DNA of 64,000 nucleotides from Aotearoamyces nothofagi (GCA_015345905.1 JADDTR010000028.1:186001-250000), one strand, 5' to 3'; shown: positions 1 through 11,678, counted from the first letter of the stretch. The notes: generated by a model not told the origin, from the sequence alone. Program-made: numbers and translations.

Positions 1-2269
1 CGCTCGTAGTAACAGCGTCCTTAAACCTATTCCCATCCACATCACGAATATCACCCCGCTTCCCAATAACCTTCACACCGGCCTTCTTGAGATCATCCAC
101 CGTCTCCCTGTTCTGCTTGGCCTTCTTGCCCTCAGGCCTCTGGTTCTGCTCAACTCCACCCCTCTTCTTAATCCTCTCCTTCTCTCGTCTGCGTCTTCGG
201 AGCTTCTCCTCCCGAGTCATCTCTTGTCTTGCAATAGGCACGCCACTCTTCGGCACCACTTCACCCTTCTCAACACCGTCCTTATCCTTGCCAGCCTTGT
301 AGATCTCTTGAGGTGCAAGCATGCTGTCGGCCCCTGACATGCCACTAGCCATGGTTGGTTGGGCGTCTTCCATGCTGACAGTTGCCACATCAGATACAAC
401 GGTCAAGCTTGGCGCCGGTGGCTTAGGCTTATAGTGCCAGCTGCTCAAGGAGTCTAACTTGGCACTAACATCTTTCCATAAACCTTCGATTTCTTGATGT
501 TGTTTCTTGACCTTATCATCGGCTTGGCTCATGTATGTATCTGGATTTGTCGCTTTGATGTGTTCTTCCTCATACATCTCAGCAAGACTTTGTTGAGCCT
601 TTGTGTCGTCGAGCTCGAAGGCACCTCTCCTAGCAGGAGCACTATCAGAATCGGGTCGACGACGGATGACCTCGTCAAATTCTTGTGCTAGAATACGTCG
701 CTTGATGAGCTCCTCAATGCTTTCACTGACTTCAGCTGTGATAACAGGTACAGGCTTTCCCGTTCGCTCGAAGTCGAGATCTTCTTCCAGGAGGGAATTG
801 AGAGGACGATCAGCAGCTCTTGCTTCTCCAGACAGTGTCCATTCACGCTTCGCTACCGATGCTGCTTCTAAACGTCTGATCTCTTCTGCGAGTTTGGCCT
901 GTCTACGCTCATGCGCTGACCTTCGGGACTTTGGATCAGAAGGATCGAGGTCAGAGAGTGCGTCTTCAGAATCGTCATTGTCCGAGACGTCATCGAAGAG
1001 GTCCCGACGAACATCTGAGATTGCGCGCTCCAACTCTCCCTCATTGTCTTCGGGAGCCGGCTTTGGCTTCCGTTCCTGTCTTGCAAGATATTGTGCTTGC
1101 CGTTCCCCTTTCCCGACCTTGCGGGGAGGAGGCTCGAAGAAGTCCTTATAGAGGATCTCATTCGTATTATCCCCAAGAGCAGTACCGTCTTCGTCATCCA
1201 TGTCTGCATCTTCATCTCCACCTTCGTCACTTTCTCCGTCGGGTGCATTAAGATCAACATTGCCAAATGTAGGGCCTTCTTCGTCATCCTCTTCCTCCGA
1301 TGCCGCATCATCTTCAATATCCATGGCCACAGCTCGTTTGGAACTTGATACCGCTGGTGCGGACAGTGACATTGGATCAGCATCCCAGTCGATTTCTTCC
1401 TCATCACTTGCTTCCCCGGTATAAGGGTCTGCGGTCGTATCCTGCTGTTCTAGAAACTCTGTTTGCTTGTTGAATTGGTCGAGCGAGAAGAAGCCGTCAT
1501 TAAGACCATTGGGATCCTCCACATACACATCTGCTGTCTCCTCCTCCTCCTCCTCTTCTTCGTCTCCTTCTTCGTAGTCATCTTCTCCTTCGATATTATT
1601 CAGTATTTCATCCATATCTGCATCAGCATCTTCGTCTCTGTCCAGTCCTTCGTCTTCGTCATCGGGCTGTTCAACATCAGATTCACCATCTAAAGCCTCC
1701 TGATCCTCTTCTCCATCATGAAGACCCTCGCCATCACTATCGACTTCAAAGCCGTCCTCATCGAACCTCACTGTTTTTACCATCCCATTCTGGGCCTTCT
1801 CTCCGTCTTCACTCTCCACCTCATCATTGCCACCTAGTTCTTCCAATCCACGGGCTGCCTCTTCTCTTAAAGCATCAATCACTCTCCTCGTCTGCTCCCA
1901 AACCTGGTCCACAGCAAAACCCTCGGTATGAACCTTTCGAATTTTCAACACATCGCTCTCATCACCGCCCCTCTTGCGCTTTCTCGCCTCTTTTAACCTG
2001 GCAGCCTGTTCATCCGACACCTGTGCAGCAAACCCATCTAGGGTATGCTTCGCATAGCTCAATGTTGCATCATAGATTTCTTTTGGTGGCTGCACGAACT
2101 GGTATCGATTCGCGGGTGCTAATGCTGAGAGGAGAGCAGCAGTATAGCTCGGGTTCGGGAGAGATTTCGAATTTGCTGACCGCCTAGGCGCACGTCTTAT
2201 AGGTTCGGCAGTCATGGTATGGGATGTAGAAGTATTGGAGGAGCTGATGCTGCCAGTGGTGTTGGCCAT
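1..2269 (-). CDS. MPP10: U3 snoRNP protein MPP10 (3' end outside window)
   Basis: Mpp10 is a component of the U3 snoRNP/SSU processome and is needed for early cleavages of pre-18S rRNA in the nucleolus. From the ATG at 2269 (MANTTGSIS...) the frame stays open for 756 codons to the window edge with no intron, so only the C-terminal tail is missing. The middle is extremely acidic (Asp/Glu runs near residues 220-420), as in the family. The diagnostic block follows: a stretch reading SLLEEDLDFERTGKPVPVIT, then EELIKRRILAQEFDEVIRRRP. The visible C-terminal part is basic (EEKLRRRRRERIKKRGG). A CACGTGA element lies about 125 bp upstream of the start. The family assignment rests on the conserved block; the exact end is not visible. 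Confidence 0.93.
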   Translation of the reverse strand, partial: MANTTGSISSSNTSTSHTMTAEPIRRAPRRSANSKSLPNPSYTAALLSALAPANRYQFVQPPKEIYDATLSYAKHTLDGFAAQVSDEQAARLKEARKRKRGGDESDVLKIRKVHTEGFAVDQVWEQTRRVIDALREEAARGLEELGGNDEVESEDGEKAQNGMVKTVRFDEDGFEVDSDGEGLHDGEEDQEALDGESDVEQPDDEDEGLDRDEDADADMDEILNNIEGEDDYEEGDEEEEEEEETADVYVEDPNGLNDGFFSLDQFNKQTEFLEQQDTTADPYTGEASDEEEIDWDADPMSLSAPAVSSSKRAVAMDIEDDAASEEEDDEEGPTFGNVDLNAPDGESDEGGDEDADMDDEDGTALGDNTNEILYKDFFEPPPRKVGKGERQAQYLARQERKPKPAPEDNEGELERAISDVRRDLFDDVSDNDDSEDALSDLDPSDPKSRRSAHERRQAKLAEEIRRLEAASVAKREWTLSGEARAADRPLNSLLEEDLDFERTGKPVPVITAEVSESIEELIKRRILAQEFDEVIRRRPDSDSAPARRGAFELDDTKAQQSLAEMYEEEHIKATNPDTYMSQADDKVKKQHQEIEGLWKDVSAKLDSLSSWHYKPKPPAPSLTVVSDVATVSMEDAQPTMASGMSGADSMLAPQEIYKAGKDKDGVEKGEVVPKSGVPIARQEMTREEKLRRRRREKERIKKRGGVEQNQRPEGKKAKQNRETVDDLKKAGVKVIGKRGDIRDVDGNRFKDAVTTS

Positions 2270-2394
2270 TGCAGTGTTTCTTAAATCATCTATGAAGAAA
2301 TTATTTAAGACGGAAGTTAGCTAAAAGTTTATTTGATGTCGCTAATTGCGATAAGCTCTTCAGCGGCTTATCGCATGGGAGCGGCGTGACTAGG

Positions 2395-2401
2395 CACGTG
2401 A
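2395..2401 (+). promoter_or_regulatory. CACGTGA element upstream of MPP10
   Basis: A CACGTGA word lies about 125 bp 5' of the MPP10 start. This is the E-box core bound by Cbf1-type bHLH factors in ascomycetes. The same word occurs about 140 bp upstream of UTP25. Function is inferred from position only. Confidence 0.35.
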
Positions 2402-4394
2402 TAAGTACCTCCCACCACGGCTGGATTAAGTTCAAGAAATATGGTCCAGAAAATAGATACAGGGTCATTTGGGGAATTACAGTTATGAAACCGTTGATTG
2501 CAGGGCGTCTGTAGCTAATAAACAGTATCCAGCATGCCCAAAGCACACATAGACTAACTAGCTTACAATTCAAAAGGTTCTCTCCTGCCAATTGTGCCAC
2601 AGATTGGACACTCACTAGACTACGAGACTTTAAAATGATTATGAACCGATGCGCTGATGTATTAGTGTTCGTCGCCCTGTGTTCCTAATTCTTGAAAATC
2701 CGAGTCATAGTTTTTGTTGTACTTCAAGGCCCTTCTATCGCCACCTCAACTGCCGTCAAGACAACATGATCCCCAGGAGATGATGGTCTCCGCTGCAGTA
2801 CGTACTATGTATACACCCGACGGCAGCCCCTCCGTATGAATCGTACGAATGAGATGGCCTTTAGTAACTGGTGATCATGAAGAGAGCGGCTGTGCTTTCA
2901 ATGCCTGTGCTGCAAGTGCGGCACCACAGTCAACTCAGTAGCGGGAAGGAAACCCAATCAGTAACCGACGGTATACCCCCTCAAGGATCAACGTTACTGT
3001 TGCCATTAAACGCAATGTACGACGGATACGTGAAGAGAAGTGGGGAAAGGATGCCCTTTGCACCTCAATTTCACCATGACCGATCTGAGGATGACGCTTG
3101 CATTTTTCAGAGACATCTGAGGTAAAAGGTGAATACACGACCCACTTACAGCAGGGCCCTTGGTGTGTAGTATCGTCGACCCGTTTGCTGCAGCTAGAAA
3201 AATTCCATTTCAAGGAAGGCCTCGCACGACCAAACGTCGCTTTAAAGAATTCAAGCTTTGGCGGACTCAAGTAGTCGTATGGCGTCGAAGGCGTCGGCTC
3301 CCCGCTAATGTCCTGGCCTCGAATTTCTGCATGCACGGGTTGAGATAGTTATCACTTGGGACAGAGTCGAAGTTGAGAAATCACCGGCATTGGTGGGCGG
3401 CGTGCTGACGGCCGTAGCAGAAAAACCCCTCAGCTATTAGACTGGCACACCTGCGACCCAATTCGCTGGTTTTAAGGGATCTCACCTGGGCCATTTGTTT
3501 TGTGTATCTTCGGCCGGTATGGTTCGCATGCTTGAGGGGCCACTAACGTAGTCTGCTGTAGGACTGGAGATGCAGATGGAGGTGTGGGCAGGAGCTGCAG
3601 AATGCTGCACGTGTACGGGTACAGAGGCGTGAGAGGGTTAGGAGGATAGATAGGAAGACATGGTCAGTAGTAAGAACGATATACAAGCTTTGGCCTGAAG
3701 CTCATGCTGCATGCAGATTGCAGAATGCCAGGATATATATGGTTCGACTGCAAAGTGTACAGTACTGCCTATTAGGCTATTACAAAGTAGAATAAAGCAC
3801 CTAAAATGTATTGCAGCTACAATCTAGACAGCGGCAAGTCTGCAAATCCTCTTCCCGAAAACTGCAGCCCGGTTGCAGTAATCAGTATACACAGCTTTCG
3901 AAGAAATACGTCAAAGGAACGCGTAAATGGTAAGAATTGGCATGGAATCATGGATTGCTGTAGACCAAGATAGACAAGAAAAGAAAACCTACCAGTGCTC
4001 AGCTCAACGGCCGTTTATACAAGGCTAAGGAGAGCGACCTGGGGCACCGGTCTCCGAGGTTACTCGTTACCTAAGGTCAGTTAGCACTTAGGTATCTTAT
4101 GGCGTCGATAAGGCGCCGACGGGGCGCTGGAGCCGTGATACGGAAAGGAATAAATGGCCCGAAATGCCCGAACTGCCCAGAATCTGGCTTGTCTAGGTAG
4201 CTTGGCCACCTTAGCTAGCTGTACCGAGCTCTGCAACCCAGTGTTACGAGCGAGGTAAGGCAAGGTCGAGAAAGCACCGACTGTGTAAAAGATCTTGGTA
4301 AAAGAGGCACATCAATAGGCGTACTCCTGCGGCATGACGGAGGGGGCACAGAACAATTAATCACCTGCTTACAGTGCCACTGGGTACCACTGAT

Positions 4395-4413
4395 GCTGCT
4401 GCTGCTGCTGCTG
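4395..4413. repeat. GCT trinucleotide microsatellite
   Basis: About six perfect GCT units in the intergenic tract. No gene frame passes through it convincingly. Confidence 0.9.
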
Positions 4414-4460
4414 GAGATCAAATATGGAGTGCAGAGTGGAGATTGAAGAGTTCCAAGCAC

Positions 4461-4520
4461 AGGACACAGAGGACACAGAGGACACAGAGGACACAGAGGA
4501 CACAGAGGACACAGAGGACA
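4461..4520. repeat. 9-bp minisatellite AGGACACAG
   Basis: Six perfect head-to-tail copies of AGGACACAG and part of a seventh. Degenerate copies (cacagagca, gacaccaga and similar) continue to about 4610. The unit is a multiple of three and has no stop in several frames, which explains the false ORFs on both strands here. Confidence 0.95.
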
Positions 4521-5290
4521 GAGCACAGGACACCAGACACAGCGGACACAGAACACAGAGGACACAGAGTACAGAGCACAGGAGACCAGGCATAGCACAG
4601 AGCACAGGGCACGGAGGCAATATCCGGACTGCTGAGGCCATCCCGCCTGTACCCTCGTTCTACCAACTGCAGCGCTATATAAAGGGACGACGGATTTGTT
4701 ACATTGCATTTCGACGGCATCTTCGTAGCAGTCATGGCTTGACTCCACCCCTACGGAAGGTATCCGGCATCACAGCACAGAGCACCGACTCTGGGATCTG
4801 TGCGGGCTGGAGTGCCTGAGCGTATATGCTAGCTACTGTATATACGAAGGCTCTCTACAGTAGAAGCTGCAGCGTCGTTGGTCTAGAGCCCGGCCCGCAG
4901 TCCTCGTGCTCGGAGCACTGAGCACTGTGCACTGAGCACTGAATGAAGCAAGCAAGTGGCTTCTGCAGAGGGAGCATGCCATTGTCATGTGCACATGCCA
5001 TTTCACATACTGTGTGCACATACTGTGTGTACATCGAGCGTATGTGTACTCCGTATGTGTACTCCGTACAGCACCATCCCGTTCTGTACTTACTGTACGT
5101 GCTTGCCGGGCAGGGAGGCCAGCCAGGGCACCTCCCCGCCCGCACCGCATCGCACCGCGCCCTTCTTCGCCCAAGAGGCGGCCGAGTCCAGGCTTCGTTC
5201 GGCACTTGCGCAGCGCACCAACAGGCGGGCGCAGACAGGGTAGCGAGGTGATGCTGGCCCATCTCGAATGCTGCTTTAATGCTGGCACAG

Positions 5291-5330
5291 CAACGTACAG
5301 CAACGTACAGCAACGTACAGTAACGTGCAG
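5291..5330. repeat. 10-bp tandem repeat CAACGTACAG
   Basis: Three perfect copies of CAACGTACAG and one diverged copy (TAACGTGCAG). Confidence 0.95.
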
Positions 5331-5450
5331 TAATGCTGCGCGGCATCTGAAATGAATAGAATAGGCTGGGGAGGAGGCGAGGAGCATCCTTGAGTGGGCC
5401 GGCACCAATCGACCCCGCTGAGCTACTCCCACGCCAGCTATTCCGGTTAT

Positions 5451-5545
5451 TCCAGCGCCATCCCAGCGATTCCAGCGATTCCAGCCAGCGATCCTAGCGA
5501 TCCTAGCGATCCTAGCGATGTTCCAGCGGTATTCCAGCGATATTC
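5451..5545. repeat. Degenerate array around the CAGCGATTC/TAGCGATCC motif
   Basis: A run of related 9-12 bp units (CCAGCGATT, CCTAGCGAT, TTCCAGCGG). It looks like replication slippage rather than a mobile element. Confidence 0.8.
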
Positions 5546-5790
5546 CAGGCTCTGACTGCCTCCCCCGTTAGGGCCTTCGTTGAGTGCACAGCAGCCCGAA
5601 GTACAGTACAAGTACCTGCTGCATCCAGGACGGGTACCCCCTAAGCACTCCCTAAGTTCCCGTCACGCCTCGCCATCCTACCTTCCCGGTACGCGCAGTC
5701 CTGTTTTGCGCGTCCACGACCAAAAGTTCTGCGCTACGCTGTAAACTCGTAACGTGCCAAGTACCCAAGGTAAGCCCCTAAGGTAGAATC

Positions 5791-5844
5791 TACCTAGACC
5801 TACCTCGACCTACCAAGACCTACCTAGACCTACCTAAACCTACC
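5791..5844. repeat. 10-bp tandem repeat TACCTAGACC
   Basis: About five copies with single-base variants (TACCTCGACC, TACCAAGACC, TACCTAAACC). Confidence 0.92.
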
Positions 5845-6130
5845 TTATCGTCCTATCTGCCTACATATCTTTTCTGCGAGACTGCGCCTACAAGTTCTGC
5901 TGTACAGTGCCATCACCCTATCGTCACCCGTTTCTCCTCGCTGCCCTTCAGCATTCCATATCCGGCCTCTGCTCCTTTGGCCCCGGACGCTGCGACACAG
6001 TATAGTATAGTATATCTGTGCTCCGTACGGCTATCAGGCCCTCTGCTCTTCAACACCGACACGACACATGCACGCCAGCCACTGCGAAAACCGGATGCAT
6101 GGGCACTGACGAGTCCACGTCTCATTATCG

Positions 6131-6182
6131 CCATCTGCGCCGCTCTGCGCCGCTCTGCATCGCTCTGCATCGCTCTGCATCG
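6131..6182. repeat. 10-bp tandem repeat CGCTCTGCAT
   Basis: About five copies of CGCTCTGCAT/CGCTCTGCGC. It lies within the presumed upstream region of the SPX gene. Confidence 0.9.
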
Positions 6183-6905
6183 CATGTGCAGTATCAGAGT
6201 GAGGTGCTGGATCCCTTGCCGCTTCATAGCCTCCCTCCGCCCATTGCCAGCCCGGCCCCTCGGCCCTGTCTGTTAGGAAGCAAGTTGCGCCACCGCCCGC
6301 CCGGCCGCCCACGCCGCCTTCGACGCTCGTTCTATCTAGATACATCGCACAGAGACAGGCGTATTACCCTGCTCCCCGATCCAAAGTATCTATTTGTTTC
6401 AGTCCTTGGCTGGTTGAGCCTGAGCCCGAGCCTGAGCTGAGTCTGGGCTTCGTGCTGCGCCTGTACACGCACGGCATTGCATTGCATGCAGGCATGTGCT
6501 CGCGTGCCCCGTTCCCTACTCTAGACCCCAGCAACTCGACCAACTAACTGGCCTGCCCTATCCATTATCCACGTCTTGCCGGCATCTGCCCAGCTTTTCT
6601 CTGATTGGCAGGCTCACGACGAGGGCACTATCAATCGAGCACGCCTCTTGATACCGAGCATACAAAGACCGTAGTGGCCGCTGTCGCCATCACTGCTGCT
6701 GCTGCCATCTCCTACCCAGTGTACACTCCTTTCGCTCTTTGTCATACTCCGCGACGTATCATTCTTCCGTCGCTATCCAGAGCATCACTGTACCTCGCTT
6801 CTAAGCATATCAGCTCCCGTCTCCGCTGGGCTCGAAGAAAAGGGCCGCTACTTTCTCCGCTCGTTCCTATCTGCAGAACAGCTTGTGCGACGCTGCATAA
6901 CAGGA

Positions 6906-8479
6906 ATGAAGTACGGAGATGCGTTCTATGAGCGCAGTGTGCCTCAATGGGCTGCGTGTATGTTCTTATATTGTTTAATTGATCGATTGGCGGCTGCTGA
7001 CTTAGATTGCAGACAACATCGACTACAACGAACTGAAGCATCTTATCAAAGTCAATACGACAAGAGACCAAGGCCAGGCAATTACGATACCAGGCCATGA
7101 TGACACTGCGCTACAAAGGTTCGAGGATAGCTTCTACAACGAGCTCTATGACCAGCACGAGCGTGTGGGTCTGTTCGTGAAGAGTAAAGCAGACGAGTTC
7201 GCTCGCAGATTGCGTGAGATATGCCGCAGAGCAGTTGGAGATGACGACTAATCATACCGCAGGTGATTATCAAAAGAAGACAGTCAAATTGATTGCACGA
7301 TGCAATTTCGAACATGGAGTCACTCTATCTGCAAGGCGGAAAGAGAGGTACTCAAGACTCGAGAGTAAAATCATGAGGTCAGTACTTCTACCACCTCACC
7401 GTATTTTCATACCTGACATGTGATAGATGCGGCGAAGACATACGAAATCTAGAACGTTTTGTCAATGCACAGCGAACTGCTTTCCACAAGATCCTGAAAA
7501 AGTACCGGGTTCGTAACTGCTACAATATTATTAATACCTGCCGATAGGACCAGAACTGACAGGGGCATAGAAATGGACGGGATCATCTGTTCTCGGCACA
7601 CGATTCACAGACGATGTGCTTACAAGTCCGAAAAGTTTTACTCGCCGTGATTTCGAACCATTGTATACCCAGTATAACCGTCTGATCACAATGCTTCGCG
7701 ACGCTACCCCATCCCACAGCGAAAGCAGCACCCCTATTTCCGGTTCACGTCGCGAGTCTCGTGCAGAGACAAGCCAACCAACCACAATCATCCAGGTTGC
7801 GCCACAACAATACTGGAATGAATATGAGCATGGCAGTGATGTCGATCCCAACGAACCATACACCCTGTATATTGACCCTGAGGCTGAATCCTCATTTCCT
7901 GGTGCAAAGACAGCCGTCTATTTCTTTGGATATTTGAGCTCTAGTGCTAGAATTCCCATTGAGAGGGTCCGTAGTTGGCTAAATCCACACTTAACTTCCG
8001 ACGAACGAAGACCACTCCTCCCAGCTGGGAATGGCTACTTCTCACCACAACCATTCTCAATTGCACCCACGGAAACGGATGCCGATGATGATGCCTCGTC
8101 ATCTGACTTTCCAAGTGGTTACTCAACTCACTATGCTGCTACCTTTCCATCCATTAACGAGCAAAAATTCACGCAACACCGCGATAGACTACTTTTTCAT
8201 GGGACTATCGGCTGCTTCCTCGCCGCCTTCTTGATGCTGCTTATCGCAGGTCTGCTCGTTTCTACAGGTCGGCACCGCCTTAGGGTTGAAGTTGACGCAG
8301 GTACAACGGTTGGCGTTGTAGCCAGTCTTTTCTTCGCAACTCTAGGATTCTCAACCATGCTATACAGATGGAGCAGGATTGGCTGGCTGCACAGATTTTT
8401 AGTCACCTTCTGTTTCCTGGTGAATTGTGTGGTGAGCGGTGCTATTTTAATCCTTGTTATGGGGAACACTATTCCTTGA
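6906..8479 (+). CDS. SPX-domain protein with C-terminal membrane segments (Vtc5-like)
   Basis: Five exons: 6906-6957, 7013-7213, 7263-7377, 7427-7508, 7571-8479, giving 452 aa. All joins use GT-AG and keep the frame. The start is fixed by the canonical SPX opening MKYGDAFYERSVPQW followed by IDYNELKHLIK. The SPX domain, which senses inositol pyrophosphates and phosphate status, spans about residues 1-185 and ends with RRDFEPLYTQYN. A variable Ser/Pro-rich linker follows, then three hydrophobic segments (about 358-378, 395-415, 425-448) placed like the VTC/DUF202 transmembrane module. There is no VTC polyphosphate-polymerase tunnel domain between the two. In yeast the closest architecture is the vacuolar VTC regulatory subunit Vtc5, which is much longer. 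A vacuolar phosphate role is inferred. Confidence 0.85.
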
Positions 8480-9269
8480 GCTATTTGTTTTGGTGCGAGG
8501 TTTTTTCTTCTCGTGGGTAATACCAGAGCGCAGGCGCAACCGGCGTTTAGGAGGAAAACCGGGTAGATTGTACATAAAGGACGACTCGGGTCTGAGCGCT
8601 TTTTTTCTTCTCGTGTATACAAACTCTGCATAGCGAGCAATGCAATACCTCCAGCGTCTGTAGAAAAAAGGAGCAAGGTTTTATATTAGACCATAGACTG
8701 TACTTTACTCAAGATTCGAGCTAGCTGACCTTTCTATATGACCTAATATATATAATCTGGGCTCTTTCCATCTACTTTCTTTTTCTGAACATTCTAACAG
8801 GTCCACAAAAATACACAAAATGGTAATACTTCCTAAAGTACCGCTCAACGTTCGAATTTATAATTCTCATTTTAAGCTGTTCCTAGCTGCTCGACCTTGT
8901 TGTTCACCATCATAGTAAGCAGTGCAACCAAACCAGCCCTTAGCCCCTTCTCCATCTGCAAGAAGTTATATTTATGGGAACAGAAGGAGGGATAGATGTT
9001 TTGTGTTGAAGGTCTCGATCCATCACTATCTGGGTGATTTGTTAGTATGGGTTCTCAGATGATGAATGCCGTGTTTTGGGAATTGGGGGTAGATGATATC
9101 AAGGAAAGCTGGGAAGACTCACTAGCTCGACTCTGAAATACCCTCTTTCATGACCTGGAATCCGTGACTTAGCAAGAGACGCTGAAGAAAGGTTTGTCTT
9201 CAGTTCAGATCATGGACGGGAGGAAAAGATATAACCAGGAATTATTCTATCATTAAATTATGCTTATAT
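8480..9269. other. Intergenic region with a possible small minus-strand coding segment
   Basis: This lies between the 3' ends of the SPX gene and the mevalonate decarboxylase gene. On the minus strand a TTCTTGCAG acceptor near 8960 is followed by an open stretch of about 29 codons (...GEGAKGWFGCTAYYDGEQQG...) ending at about 8870. Upstream at about 9150 there is an ATG and a strong GTGAGT donor. I could not join these in a frame-consistent way, so no gene is called. The rest is AT-rich 3' flank. Confidence 0.35.
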
Positions 9270-10514
9270 CTACTTTTGCCTTAAAGGGGTTCCATCTTCC
9301 TTGATCAAGCTCTCTTTGACAGGCACTGGCGGTCCTCCAACGCCTGTGAAAATAACTCTAACTACGCCTTCCTTTAGCGTTGCCGCTGCCCGCGGGTCTA
9401 CACCCTCGAGGTTCTGTAGAGCAACTCTGTTCTCCAGTCCCGCCCAGCCATCAACACCCGCCAAAAGATTCCTGAAAACACCAGCCACAGCGCCGAGGTT
9501 TTTCTCTTCAAAGTACACAACACAGTTTGGTCCTGCGTCAAAAGTGTATGCGGCAATAATCTTTCCGGCTTTTTCGTTAATCTGATCCACTACTCGTATA
9601 GCTGCCCTACTGGTATCATTCAGGTAGAAAATTGGTGGAAAGGTATCGAGGCAAGTTGCATGAAAGCTGTTCGACTCTTTCATGGTGATCTTTCCAAAAA
9701 GCTCAAAGTCTCTTGCCTTTATAGCTTGCTTCATTTGCTCCAAAGCTTTCGGAACCACAACTTCAGCCCGTTGCTTAAACAGATCTGATGTGGCAACAGT
9801 CGTCTGCATGCCTGATGTGCTCGAAACACCCTTCTTTTCTGCGGATGCGACGAGAATAAGGGCACGGATCTCGGGCCAGTGGCTCACTGGAGCGACCTCT
9901 ACAGCCATAGAGTCTGAGCCGTCATCTTTGGTGCCCATCTCCCAAGCGACATAACCACCAAAAAGACTCCTACATGCCGAGCCAGAGCCTTGTCTTGCGA
10001 TCTTTGACAACTCAGTCTGGTCTGCTGGCAGCTCATATAGATCTGCAATTGCGCGTACAAGAGCAGCAAAACCGGCAGCGGAACTGGCTAGACCTGCAGC
10101 CGTAGGGAAATTGTTTTCTGAGACAATCTTTAGAGGGAAAGTAGAGAGCTTTGGTAGAGAGGAGTCCGAGGCTTCTAGTTTGGCTCGGAGAGAACGTAGT
10201 TCGCGGAAGCATGCTTGCGTACGGGCATCGCTAATCCCCTGGGGAGATCCATTCAGGAGAAGAGAGTCGGCCGTGAAGGTCGAGGAGGCGGCAGCAGTGG
10301 TATGTGTCCGAAGATCATCTTGCGATAAGGTGACCGACAGACTGCCGTTTGTCGGCAGATTCAACTTTGCGTCTCGTTTGCCCCAGTATCTAGAGGCTTA
10401 TTAGCCAGATCTCCAACAGGAAGAAGCTCGTCTTCGCGGAAAGGGCGCATACTTTACAATGGCAATATTGACGGGCGCCGTCGTACTTGCTTGATATATC
10501 TTTGTGTCGCCCAT
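9270..10514 (-). CDS. MVD1: Diphosphomevalonate decarboxylase
   Basis: It converts mevalonate 5-diphosphate to isopentenyl diphosphate with ATP, the last step of the mevalonate route to ergosterol and isoprenoids. Two exons: 10514-10453 (MGDTKIYQASTTAPVNIAIV) and 10389-9270, separated by a 63-nt intron, giving 393 aa, which matches the usual length of about 395. The sequence rejoins as VKYWGKRD, the invariant family start. The GHMP-kinase nucleotide loop is PTAAGLASSAAG near residue 116. The SGSACRSLFGGYVAWE block follows, and the catalytic Asp lies in AYTFDAGPN. It ends 790 bp from the convergent SPX gene. Its start is only about 250 bp from the divergent holocytochrome-c synthase, so the promoter may be shared. 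Confidence 0.96.
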
Positions 10515-10765
10515 TTTCGAGTCCTAATTCTTAAACTCAAGCTGTTGGCAGGAGTATGGTGGGGTCAATTGAGGCTACTGACGTGTGCGTTTAATTTCGC
10601 GAATGGCCATCATAAGTTGGGGTTGAGGCTGCTGAGTTTAGACTAATCGGAGAACTGCTTAGTTGCAAGGAGACGTGCAGGGGTCTATACAATGGAGCAC
10701 GACTTCCGCGAGGCTCCCCCATATTATGTTCCGGCATTTCCTTGAATGGTCAACACCACAACACA

Positions 10766-11678
10766 ATGGCAAAAACTTCAGAAGCACCGGCTGAGGTTTG
10801 CCCTGTTGACTCAGCCACGAGAGCTGCATGGCTCAAGTCGAATCCCACAGCGAGTTTCCCAGGAGCACCGAAGGTAGTTAGTGATGCCAACTCTTGCGAC
10901 TCCAGCAAAATCGACCAGTCAACACCCTCTCCTCCGCCCAAAGGCTTCTTTTCGCGTTTATTTTCAGCTTCAGATCCGGCGCCAGCATCTGTAGAAACAA
11001 GTAGTCTTGGTACAGAGCGTGAAATTTCTACAATTCCCCGCGCATCACCTGTGGACGACAATGAGGAAAGCACGCCAGCAAATAGTGAAAAAGAGAGCGG
11101 CGTGAGTGCTCAGGGCAATTGGATATACCCATCAGAAAAGATGTTCTTCGACGCGATGGCACGCAAAGGCCATACAACGGAGGTTGAGAATATGAAAACT
11201 GTAGTACCTATTCACAATGCGGGTTGGTCTCACTGTTAGAACTCTCGTGGTCTCGAGATATGCAAGGCTAACAGAACCCTATTTTACAGTGAACGAGAGG
11301 GCTTGGAAAGAAATCAAGGAATGGGAGCGGCCATGGGGGGCTGAAACAATGTCAGTAACTATTCTGTTCTACCCGTCACGCCAATGAATGCTGATTTTTA
11401 CTAGGTGCGGCGGACCACGATTACATTCATTCTTAGGACTCTCAACATCAATGTCACCAAAGGCGCGATTAAATACATTATTAGGCTATACAGCGCCTTT
11501 CGATCGACACGACTGGGTTGTAGACAGATGCGGAACAAAGATCGATTATGTTATTGATTTCTACGCTGGGAAAGACGATGGAAAGGGAAAGTTAAACTTC
11601 TTCCTGGATGTAAGACCGAAGCTGAATAGCTGGGAAGGATGGAAAATGAGAGCGAGTCGGACATTGGGGTTGGTATAG
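10766..11678 (+). CDS. Holocytochrome-c synthase (cytochrome c/c1 heme lyase)
   Basis: It attaches heme covalently to apocytochrome c or c1 in the mitochondrial intermembrane space. Three exons: 10766-11222, 11290-11350, 11405-11678, giving 263 aa. The N-terminus carries one heme-regulatory CPV motif (EVCPVD). The catalytic domain follows a Ser/Pro-rich spacer with NWIYPSEKMFFDAM, IHNAVNERAWKEI, ERPWG, CGGPRLHSFLG, FDRHDWVVDRCG (conserved His) and VIDFYAG, all family signatures. The ATG at 10766 is the first in frame. Length lies between yeast CYT2 and CYC3, so I do not choose between cytochrome c and c1 as substrate. Confidence 0.93.

Larger units (their letters stand above)
2270..6905. other. 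4.6-kb gene-free tract
   Basis: No ORF here has codon structure, splice signals or family similarity that I can support. The left half (2270-4300) has ordinary composition. The right half is rich in short tandem repeats, pyrimidine tracts and GTAC-containing palindromes. Many overlapping open frames on both strands around 4370-5430 come from repeats lacking stop codons. The last few hundred bases are probably promoter and 5' leader of the SPX gene at 6906. Confidence 0.6.

Noticed and set aside
2301-3348. Minus ORFs 2301-2615 and 2935-3336 and plus ORFs nearby
   Set aside because: No conserved motif, no codon structure, no splice partners; composition as in intergenic DNA.
3741-3751. GGTTCGACTGC, B-box-like word suggesting a tRNA
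   Set aside because: No A box at the right distance and no acceptor stem pairing.
4369-4819. Overlapping ORFs on both strands with EDTEDTEDT or CVLCVLCVL sequences
   Set aside because: They are translations of the 9-bp minisatellite, present in several frames at once, with no flanking coding signal.
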